From positions 1 to 16,681 of the forward strand of contig CAAEKX010000180.1 in assembly GCA_900756605.1 (NCBI GenBank): a stretch of 16,681 nt of DNA, read 5' to 3'. The notes below the pieces were generated by a model that saw only the letters and a program-made list of their open reading frames with translations, was not told the origin of the DNA and made no database searches. The stretch is from Coriobacteriia bacterium. Its GTDB lineage: Bacteria; Actinomycetota; Coriobacteriia; Coriobacteriales; QAMH01. The position numbers and the translations under genes are program-made. Below are positions 1-6,427 of the stretch, piece after piece. Position 1 is the first letter of the stretch; each line of letters starts with the position of its first letter.

Positions 1-1064
1 GCGGCCGTCAGCTGGTCATAGCAATTCGTGCCGAGCATGGTGTCGAGGATCTCGCGGTACATGCTCTCGAGGTCGACGTCTGCGAAGGCGTCGGGATAGA
101 CGGTGGCCGCATCGAAGTAGGCATCGCAGATGGCGATCTCGATATTGGTGCCGTTCATGTTGTAGGAGGGCTGGGTGTAGAGATTGCCTGTCTGGAAGGC
201 CGTGAGATTGTCGAAGAACGCCTGGTTGTCAGCATAGTCCTTCTTCATGAGCTCCATGTTGCCGGCGTTGAGGAACATGAAATCCGGGTTCCACTCGCCA
301 AGCTGCTCGAGGGTGACCTCGACGGAGCCGGATTCGACCGTCCCATCGGCAACGTTGTCGATGTGCGCGGCGACGAACGGCGGATACTGGGCATAGGTGC
401 CGCCGAAGCTCTTGGCGCCCTTGTAGTTCACGGCGCCGGCATAGCAGCTCGGCTTGTCCGCATCGGGGATGTTCGCGGTGCGGCTATCGAGGTCGGCTTG
501 CCAACCGTTCATCTTGTCAACGACTTGCTGCGCGTGCTCGGTGGTGCCGAGGACATCGCCGACGACCTGGATGGACTCGAAGACGTTCTCCGTGAACATT
601 TGGTCCTGATAGCTGATGCCGATGACGGGGATGTTGAGTTGGCTCTGCAGCTCGTCGCATTCCTGGGCCGAGCGGCTCGAGATGATGACGTCAGGCTTGA
701 TCTCAAGCAGCGCTTCGCCATCTACGCTTGTCTCCATGAGATGATTGCCGTTGGAAGTCGTGGGAAGCTCCGCAAGGACTTGTTCCCAGGCCACGGTATA
801 GGGGCGGGCCAGGGTTGCCGGCTTATCCATTTCCGTCACGGCGACGAGTTTGTCGGTGCCTCCAGCATAGGCGACGAAACGCGCGGCGCTACCGACCGTG
901 GCGCAGGTCTGGACATCGGCTGGTATGGTTACGTTACGACCATAGGCATCGGTCACGGTGCGGGTCGAGCCAGAGCCTGAAGATGCTGCAGATGAGCAGC
1001 CGGCAAGGGCAAGCAGCAATGCGACACAGGCGCATAGGGCGATGAGCAGGCGTTTGGTTTTCAC
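1..1064 (-). CDS. ABC transporter substrate-binding lipoprotein, iron/siderophore type (partial, C-terminus beyond left edge)
   Basis: Read on the minus strand from a GTG at 1064-1062, preceded by GAGGAG with 7-nt spacing; the frame stays open to the window edge (about 354 residues visible). The N-terminus is a lipoprotein signal: MKTKR, a hydrophobic stretch, then lipobox LAGC with Cys23 as the lipidation site, followed by a Ser/Gly-rich linker. The mature part begins VTDAYGRNVTIP, the usual opening of binding proteins for ferric siderophores, heme or cobalamin (helical-backbone, class III fold), and contains the typical segment LLEIKPDVIISS. It should capture a metal chelate outside the membrane and pass it to an FecCD-like permease; neither permease nor ATPase is in view and would lie to the left. 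The family assignment is good; the ligand cannot be told. It diverges from the lic operon and probably shares its control region. Confidence 0.85.
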   Translation of the reverse strand, partial: MKTKRLLIALCACVALLLALAGCSSAASSGSGSTRTVTDAYGRNVTIPADVQTCATVGSAARFVAYAGGTDKLVAVTEMDKPATLARPYTVAWEQVLAELPTTSNGNHLMETSVDGEALLEIKPDVIISSRSAQECDELQSQLNIPVIGISYQDQMFTENVFESIQVVGDVLGTTEHAQQVVDKMNGWQADLDSRTANIPDADKPSCYAGAVNYKGAKSFGGTYAQYPPFVAAHIDNVADGTVESGSVEVTLEQLGEWNPDFMFLNAGNMELMKKDYADNQAFFDNLTAFQTGNLYTQPSYNMNGTNIEIAICDAYFDAATVYPDAFADVDLESMYREILDTMLGTNCYDQLTA

Positions 1065-1123
1065 GGGAGGACTCCTCTCTGTCCAAGTTGTGGATGCTAA
1101 CGATAGAGCAATGCGGATGTAGC

Positions 1124-1177
1124 GGTGTTACGAATTCCGTATTCGGCACACTATCACGGATAAATGGTGTTACGAAT
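1124..1177. promoter_or_regulatory. Pair of 12-bp direct repeats in the divergent control region
   Basis: GGTGTTACGAAT occurs at 1124-1135 and again, identical, at 1166-1177. The start-to-start distance is 42 bp, close to four helical turns, so two bound protein copies would lie on the same DNA face. The pair is 60-110 bp upstream of the binding-protein start (minus) and upstream of the lic operon (plus). It looks like a regulator binding site, but no regulator is identified. Confidence 0.45.
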
Positions 1178-1185
1178 ACACAATG

Positions 1186-1202
1186 TTTCACATTTTGTGA
1201 AA
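1186..1202. promoter_or_regulatory. Palindromic operator candidate TTTCAC-N5-GTGAAA
   Basis: Perfect inverted repeat TTTCAC-ATTTT-GTGAAA, flanked by AT-rich DNA, roughly midway between the divergent binding-protein gene and the lic operon. Symmetry and size fit a dimeric helix-turn-helix regulator. The winged-helix domain at the N-terminus of the adjacent lic fusion protein is one candidate ligand; that link is inference only. Confidence 0.45.
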
Positions 1203-1310
1203 TACGGTGCAGGCAGAACCGCTCCTCAGCCAAAAACGTTCAATAATTAGATAATTAATAGAAAATTGAACATCATTCTGATACCATCGCCTTATCTGAA
1301 CGAAGTGCCC

Positions 1311-3155
1311 ATGGGGAATCTGAAAGGACATATGGTGGCAACAGAGGAGAAAAACGCGGGAGATCTGACACGCAACCAGTTCTCCATCTTGCAAAGTCTC
1401 ATACGGGAACCACTTGCCTCCCAGCGCTCGATTGCCGAGCATACGGGGCTTTCCGTGGGGACGGTGAATGCCGCCGTACGCCAGCTAATCGCGCGTGGGA
1501 ATCTCGAGAAGACGGCCCCCGAGGGCTTGCAAGTGACGGAGCAAGGCAAAGTAGCGCTCGAACCGTATCGTGTCGACAACGCAGTCATTCTGGCTGCAGG
1601 GCTCTCGACGCGTTTCGCTCCCATCTCTTACGAGAAGCCCAAGGGCCTGCTGCGTGTGCGCGATGAGGTGCTCATCGAGCGCCAGATTCGCCAGCTCAAG
1701 GAAGCGGGTATCGATGACATTACCGTTGTCGTCGGTTACAAGAAGGAGTATTTCTTCTATCTGGAAGAGCTTTTCGGTGTGCGCATCGTCGTGAACGAAC
1801 ACTACGCGAAGCGCAATAATCACTCCTCGCTCATGGCCGTGCTCGATAAGTTGGGGCGCACCTATGTCTGCTCGTCGGACAACTACTTTGTCGAGAACCC
1901 CTTCGAGTCGCACGTTTACGGCGCCTATTATGCGACGCAGTACGCGCAGGACGCGACGGACGAGTGGTGCGTGCATCTGGGCGCTAGGAATCGCATCGTG
2001 GGGGTAACCATCGGTGGCAAGGACTCGCAGATCATGCTCGGTCACGTTTTCTTCGACGAAGCATTTTCCGAGCGTATGGCCCAGATCATCCGTGACGAGT
2101 GGAACCTTCCCGCGACGAAGGACAAACTGTGGGAGAGCCTGTTCATCGATCATATCGACGAGCTGTACATGGTTGCCCGGCCCTATTCCGCCGATATGAT
2201 TCACGAGTTTGATGCACTCGATGATCTGCGCGAGTTCGATCCGCATTTTATCGAGAACGTCGATTCGCTCGCGTTCGATAACATCGTGGCCGCACTCGGG
2301 TGCAGGAAAGCTGACATCTGTGACGTGTATCCCCTCAAGCAGGGGTTGACGAATCTTTCGTGTCACGTGCGCGTGGGCGACGGGGAGTACGTGTACCGTC
2401 ATCCCGGCGTGGGAACCGAGAATCTTATCGATCGTGACGCGGAACTTGCCGGACTCAATATCGCGCGTGAGCTTGGCCTCGACAGTACTTTCATCACCGG
2501 TGACCCGAAAACGGGATGGAAGATATCGCACTTCGTGGCCGACTGCACGCAGCTTGACCCGCATGATGGCAATCAGACCAAGCGTGCCATGCAGATGGCT
2601 CGCGCCCTGCACGAATCGGGCGCGACACTCGAGCGGGAGTTCGATTTCTATGCGGAATCCAAGCGCTATGAGGCGCTGCTTCGTGAACGCTGTGGCGTCA
2701 TCGATGTGCCTGGCTTCGAGGAGATGGCCGCGCGCATGCAGCGTCTTCATGAATTTGTGCAGGCTGAAAGTAGCCAGCTTTGCTTGTGCCACAACGACTT
2801 CTTCTACCTGAACTTCCTCGTGGGCGCCGATGATGAGATCTCGCTCATTGACTGGGAGTATGCGGGCATGTCTGATTATGCAAGCGATTTTGGTACCTAT
2901 ACCGTCTGCTGCGAGCTTTCGGTCGAGGAGGCTGAGGAGGCGCTTTCGCACTACTTCGACCGGGAGCCCACGTTCGAGGAGTTGCGTCATAACTTCGCAT
3001 ATGTGGCGTTTGCTGGCTGGTGTTGGTACGTCTGGTCGCTTATGAAAGAGGCCGAAGGCGACGTGGTAGGCGAGTGGCTCTATATCTACTACCGCTATGC
3101 GAAGAGGTATCTGAATATGGTTTTGCCGTGGTACGAACAGGGAAAGCGCGTCTAG
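1311..3155 (+). CDS. Winged-helix / CTP:phosphocholine cytidylyltransferase / choline kinase fusion (LicC-LicA type)
   Basis: Three domains are visible in about 614 residues. Residues ~19-85 form a winged helix (SQRSIAEHTGLSVGTVNAAV is the recognition region). Residues ~88-310 are a nucleotidyltransferase with AAGLSTRF and EKPKGLL (the G-x-S/T-R...PK signature) and a metal-site-like SSDNYF. Residues ~320-605 are a choline/ethanolamine kinase with the Brenner loop CHNDFFYLNFLV and the metal motif LIDWEYAG. By family knowledge the kinase makes phosphocholine and the LicC-like part converts it to CDP-choline, the donor for phosphocholine decoration of surface glycans. ATG 1311 is chosen; TTG 1266 has no ribosome site and sits almost on the AT-rich promoter, while ATG 1332 is possible (AAAGGA only 3 nt away). 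A DMT permease follows closely, supporting an operon. The transferase LicD is not in the window. The winged helix might autoregulate the operon, which is inference. Confidence 0.88.
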   Translation: MGNLKGHMVATEEKNAGDLTRNQFSILQSLIREPLASQRSIAEHTGLSVGTVNAAVRQLIARGNLEKTAPEGLQVTEQGKVALEPYRVDNAVILAAGLSTRFAPISYEKPKGLLRVRDEVLIERQIRQLKEAGIDDITVVVGYKKEYFFYLEELFGVRIVVNEHYAKRNNHSSLMAVLDKLGRTYVCSSDNYFVENPFESHVYGAYYATQYAQDATDEWCVHLGARNRIVGVTIGGKDSQIMLGHVFFDEAFSERMAQIIRDEWNLPATKDKLWESLFIDHIDELYMVARPYSADMIHEFDALDDLREFDPHFIENVDSLAFDNIVAALGCRKADICDVYPLKQGLTNLSCHVRVGDGEYVYRHPGVGTENLIDRDAELAGLNIARELGLDSTFITGDPKTGWKISHFVADCTQLDPHDGNQTKRAMQMARALHESGATLEREFDFYAESKRYEALLRERCGVIDVPGFEEMAARMQRLHEFVQAESSQLCLCHNDFFYLNFLVGADDEISLIDWEYAGMSDYASDFGTYTVCCELSVEEAEEALSHYFDREPTFEELRHNFAYVAFAGWCWYVWSLMKEAEGDVVGEWLYIYYRYAKRYLNMVLPWYEQGKRV

Positions 3156-3185
3156 GCACCGGATAGTATGCCAGGAGGATACGAA

Positions 3186-4151
3186 ATGGGAGCATTCAAC
3201 AAGGTCAAATATGGGCTCACGAGTGGTGTGCTGTGGGGACTCGACACGGTCATTCTGGGCATCGCACTCACGATGTCCCCCTATATCGGCACGCTTGAGG
3301 CGTTCGCGTTTGCCGCAATAGCGTCATCGGCCCTGCATGACATCTTCTGCGCTATTTGGCTTGCTATCTACATGGGTGTGCGAGGACGTCTCAAGGATAC
3401 CTGGGCTGCGCTGCGTACTCGCAGTGGCAAGGTGGTTGTGCTCGGCGCTTTGTTGGGCGGACCCATCGGCATGACGGGCTACGTGATTGCCATCAACAAC
3501 ATTGGTGCGGGATATACGGCCATCATCTCGGCGTTCTATCCGGCCGTGGGGGCGATTTTATCCTTCATTATTCTGAAGGAGCGCATGAACGCCAAGCAGC
3601 TTATTGCGTTTGCCTGCGCACTCGGCGGCATCGTTGCCATGGGCATGCTTTCGCTCACTGATGCAGAGACAGTAGGCGATCCCGTCCTCGGTCTTGTAGG
3701 TGCGGCCGCATGCGTGCTCGGATGGGGCAGCGAGGCGGTACTCTGCGGTTGGGGCATGCGCGATGATGCCGTCGACAACGAAACGGCGTTGCAGATTCGC
3801 GAAACGACGAGCGCGCTCGTCTACGCCATCGTCGTGCTTCCGGCCTTTGGTGCCTGGGCCTTCACAGTAAGCGCCTTCCCGTCGGTAGCGACGGGTGTCA
3901 TCGCGTTGGCGGCATTGGCTGGCACGACGTCGTACCTGTTCTACTACAAGTCCATCAGTTCGCCTTTGGGCGCGGCAAAGTCCATGGCACTCAATATCAG
4001 CTATTCGGCATGGGCAGTGCTCTTTGCGTTCGTGCTGCAGGGTACGGTTCCGACGCTCGCCTCGGTCGTATGTTGCGTCGTCATTCTGGCGGGGACCATT
4101 CTCGCGGCAAGCGATTGGAACGAGCTCTTTGGACGAAGCAACCGACAATAA
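3186..4151 (+). CDS. DMT/EamA-family permease, LicB-like choline importer
   Basis: 321 residues and very hydrophobic, with about ten predicted membrane segments in two EamA repeats. The first half has LTSGVLWGLDTVILGIAL and a GYTAIISAFYPAVGAILSFI stretch followed by LKERM, the usual end of repeat one. The second half has SSPLGAAKSMALNISYSAW. ATG 3186 is preferred over the in-frame ATG 3168 because AGGAGG lies 7 nt before it. It starts 30 nt after the stop of the LicC-LicA fusion. In lic loci (Haemophilus, pneumococcus) the DMT member LicB imports choline for LicA, so the most likely role here is choline uptake feeding the upstream kinase. That role comes from context; the sequence alone supports only a DMT-family small-metabolite permease. 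Confidence 0.82.
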   Translation: MGAFNKVKYGLTSGVLWGLDTVILGIALTMSPYIGTLEAFAFAAIASSALHDIFCAIWLAIYMGVRGRLKDTWAALRTRSGKVVVLGALLGGPIGMTGYVIAINNIGAGYTAIISAFYPAVGAILSFIILKERMNAKQLIAFACALGGIVAMGMLSLTDAETVGDPVLGLVGAAACVLGWGSEAVLCGWGMRDDAVDNETALQIRETTSALVYAIVVLPAFGAWAFTVSAFPSVATGVIALAALAGTTSYLFYYKSISSPLGAAKSMALNISYSAWAVLFAFVLQGTVPTLASVVCCVVILAGTILAASDWNELFGRSNRQ

Positions 4152-4152
4152 C

Positions 4153-4254
4153 AGATAGCGTGCCTGGCACCCTGTCTCAAAACATCGACACTTCATTGAT
4201 TTTGGCCCTCTTTTGAGACAGGGTGCCAGAGACAGGGTGCCAGGCACGCTATCT
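4153..4254. repeat. Nested inverted-repeat element between convergent genes
   Basis: Arms 4153-4178 and 4229-4254 are perfect 26-nt reverse complements (left arm starts AGATAGCGTGCC). The right side also carries a tandem copy of GAGACAGGGTGCCA (4215-4228, then 4229-4242). This lets an alternative 18-nt arm pair form between 4165-4182 and 4211-4228, so two mutually exclusive hairpins are possible. The inner core GTGCCTGGCAC is itself palindromic. The right arm runs into the stop codon of the minus-strand hydrolase. It may act as a two-way terminator for the lic operon and the hydrolase, or be a mobile REP/MITE-like repeat. Confidence 0.75.
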
Positions 4255-5444
4255 CATTCCGGTGCGATGCGGTCTGCGAGGTTGGTTACCGCGCCCGCGG
4301 CAGCGCCGAGCGATCCGCCTGCGTTTTCCGACAGGGCCTTGACGAAGGAACGCGCCGCGGAAACGAGGGTCCTGCGCGTGGGACGATCAATCTTGCGCGA
4401 CGCCTCGAGTATGAGCGACAGGCCCCTGGGGCCTCCGTTGAGGATGTCGATGGGGTTTTGCGCGTGCGAGACCTCGATGGCCTGGAAAAACGCGTCGACG
4501 ATTTCCTCGCGCTCGGCGTCATCGTATCCCGAGAGCCATGCGTGCAACGTCCTGGCGGTTGCCTTCGTCGCCTCGGGGAGCTTGGGTAGATAGACGAAAT
4601 CCGCAAGCTCCTCGTCAACCTCCCAGGTGAATGCGCTGTGCTGGTCAAGGCCGCTTGCGCTGCTCATCGCGATGAAGACGGGCGTCTCCGATTCGAGCAT
4701 GATGCCGACAAGCGACTCCTCGGGCACGATTTTGACGAGCTTGCCCCTCAGCGGGGCGTAATCGTCGGGCGTGAAGGTGCCGGCCTTGAATCCGGGCCCA
4801 TCGAGGTTGTAGACACGCTCGATGCGGTCTTGCACGCGCTTCGAGCAGCGAAGCGCCGCGTACTCGGCAAGGTTGCCGCCCTTGGAGTGGCCGACGACGT
4901 AGAGCTTCTTGGGGAGATGCGCTTGAGCCGCAACGGCTTCGAGATACTCAAGCGCAAGGTCCTGCGCGGGGACGGGCATGGTGAAGGCCATGTTGAAATC
5001 CTCGCGCCAACCGACGGTCGAGGTGTCGGTTCCACGAAACGACACGCAAGTGAACATGTTCTTGTAGACGAAGGTCATGGCGGCAAACTGGACCTGGCGT
5101 TCGGCATCGAAGACGCTCTGGTAGTTGAGTGCGGACATGTCCCTGAAGCGGGGGCTTGCCGCAATCCCAAAGAGGGCCTCGACGGCTTTTGCCGGGTTGA
5201 GGAGATTGGAGAACATGGTCGAGTAATGCTCGGCTTGGAGCATTTGCGAAAACGCGATACCACGTGGACGTGGGCGTGTGAGCGCGTGCAAGCCCTTTCG
5301 TGCGTTTTCACTGGGCAGTGACGGCACAGTCTCCTTTGCGTGAATCATCGCGACTTGCGAAAGCACCGTGGCGTCAAGGGCACAGAAGGGCATCTCCTCG
5401 AATGGCGCGAATTGTCGTGCAAGGTAGTCCGTTACGTGAAGCAT
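4254..5444 (-). CDS. DUF2974 (Mbeg1-like) alpha/beta-hydrolase
   Basis: 396 residues. The nucleophile elbow is VVGHSKGGN with Ser187, preceded by the family segment SFRGTD...VGWREDFNMAF at ~135-154, which supplies the oxyanion region. Asp215 in NLDGPGF and His269 in DQHSAF are well placed to complete a Ser-Asp-His triad. No signal peptide is seen, so it is probably cytoplasmic. DUF2974 proteins resemble lipases, but their natural substrate is not known, so 'lipase' should be taken only as a fold statement. Start ATG 5444 has GGAAGG 6-7 nt upstream. The CDF transporter stop lies 14 nt before it on the same strand, so the two are almost certainly co-transcribed. The C-terminal ~100 residues are outside the hydrolase core and end in a small Gly/Ala-rich tail. 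Confidence 0.82.
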   Translation of the reverse strand: MLHVTDYLARQFAPFEEMPFCALDATVLSQVAMIHAKETVPSLPSENARKGLHALTRPRPRGIAFSQMLQAEHYSTMFSNLLNPAKAVEALFGIAASPRFRDMSALNYQSVFDAERQVQFAAMTFVYKNMFTCVSFRGTDTSTVGWREDFNMAFTMPVPAQDLALEYLEAVAAQAHLPKKLYVVGHSKGGNLAEYAALRCSKRVQDRIERVYNLDGPGFKAGTFTPDDYAPLRGKLVKIVPEESLVGIMLESETPVFIAMSSASGLDQHSAFTWEVDEELADFVYLPKLPEATKATARTLHAWLSGYDDAEREEIVDAFFQAIEVSHAQNPIDILNGGPRGLSLILEASRKIDRPTRRTLVSAARSFVKALSENAGGSLGAAAGAVTNLADRIAPE

Positions 5445-5458
5445 GCCGTGACCTTCCT

Positions 5459-6355
5459 CTAGGCGGGATTGACATGAATCATGACGTGCTTTACTTCCGG
5501 GAACGCCTGCTCGATGTCATCGTGCACGCGCTCGGCAATGTCGTGAGCATCCGTGAGTTGCATCGAGCCGTCTATCGCGATCTCCATGTCGACGTAGACC
5601 TTGTCGCCGAACATGCGCGTGCGCAATACATCGATGCGTTCCACCTGGCTTTCGTTGTCGACGAGCGTGCGCACCTGCTCCTCGAATTGCGGACCGCATG
5701 AGGTGTCGAGCATCTTCCTCAGGGCGTCGTAGATGATCGAGATGCCCTGCTTGAGGATGAACAGGCAGATGACGACGCTCGCGATGGGATCGAGCACGGG
5801 GTAGCCGAGCATTGATCCGCCAACGCCGATGAGCGCACCGATTGAGCTCATCGCATCGGAGCGATGATGCCAGGCGTCTGCCTCGAAGGCCGACGAGCGA
5901 ATGACGTGCGCCCAATGGCGCGTGTACCAGAACATGCCCTCCTTGACGGCGATGGAGACGATGGCGGCAATGAGCGCAATCACGCCGGGGATGGGCAGGC
6001 TCTCGTAGTTGCCCGCAAGGATCTTCTCGAGGCCGATCCAGCCGATGCCAATACCCGTCACCAGCAGAATGAGGCCGAGCGCAATGGCGGCGAGGCTCTC
6101 GATGCGCTCGTGACCGTAGGGGTGCGATGCGTCTGCGGCGCGACGGCCGAAGCGCACGCCGATAAGGGCGATGATGGTCGCGAAGACGTCCGAGAGCGAG
6201 TGGACGGCATCGGATACCATGGCGCTCGAATTACCGATAACGCCTGCGAAGAACTTGAACGCCGATAGAAAGACGTTGCCGACGATACCCACGAGCGAGA
6301 GCTTGCGGATGACCTTGTCCTCGTCGAGCTTCGGGTTGTTTGCGTCTGCTGTCAT
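5459..6355 (-). CDS. Cation diffusion facilitator (CDF) family metal efflux transporter
   Basis: 298 residues, the normal size for a bacterial CDF, with about six membrane segments and a C-terminal cytosolic ferredoxin-like domain (from ~210, including DMEIAIDGS and the final VMIHVNP). The transport site is visible as VHSLSD in segment 2 (His52, Asp56) and AWHHRSD in segment 5 (His163, Asp167), giving an HD-HD arrangement. The HPYGHERIE loop at 78-86 is typical of the family. HD-HD sites are known to favour zinc over manganese, so zinc (perhaps also cobalt or cadmium) export by proton exchange is the best guess. Start ATG 6355; the upstream ribosome site is weak (GGGGAT). It is the first gene of a two-gene unit with the DUF2974 hydrolase, just downstream of the TRAP terminator. 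Confidence 0.9.
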   Translation of the reverse strand: MTADANNPKLDEDKVIRKLSLVGIVGNVFLSAFKFFAGVIGNSSAMVSDAVHSLSDVFATIIALIGVRFGRRAADASHPYGHERIESLAAIALGLILLVTGIGIGWIGLEKILAGNYESLPIPGVIALIAAIVSIAVKEGMFWYTRHWAHVIRSSAFEADAWHHRSDAMSSIGALIGVGGSMLGYPVLDPIASVVICLFILKQGISIIYDALRKMLDTSCGPQFEEQVRTLVDNESQVERIDVLRTRMFGDKVYVDMEIAIDGSMQLTDAHDIAERVHDDIEQAFPEVKHVMIHVNPA

Positions 6356-6388
6356 GTATCCCCGTCGTCTTTGTGCGCGTTTACAACA

Positions 6389-6412
6389 AGCCCCCGGTTT
6401 TTTCCGGGGGCT
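6389..6412 (-). terminator. Rho-independent terminator of the TRAP operon
   Basis: Perfect 9-bp stem AGCCCCCGG / CCGGGGGCT with a 6-nt loop, 16 nt past the stop of the fused TRAP permease. On the minus strand it is followed by a T-rich but broken run (TTGTTGT). It also lies directly ahead of the CDF gene, leaving only about 33 nt for a separate CDF promoter. Confidence 0.75.
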
Positions 6413-6427
6413 GTAATGATACCGTTC

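Noticed and set aside
363..980. Plus-strand open frame opposite the left-edge binding protein
   Set aside because: The minus strand encodes a complete lipoprotein signal and family motifs; the plus frame has biased, low-complexity composition.
1067..1077. GAGGACTCCTC symmetry at the ribosome site of the left-edge gene
   Set aside because: There is no loop to form a hairpin; the symmetry arises from the Shine-Dalgarno sequence next to a CTCC word.
1485..2990. 501-residue open frame on the minus strand opposite the lic fusion gene
   Set aside because: It lies fully antisense to a gene with clear enzyme motifs. GC-rich third positions produce such frames; it has no recognisable domain and no start signal.
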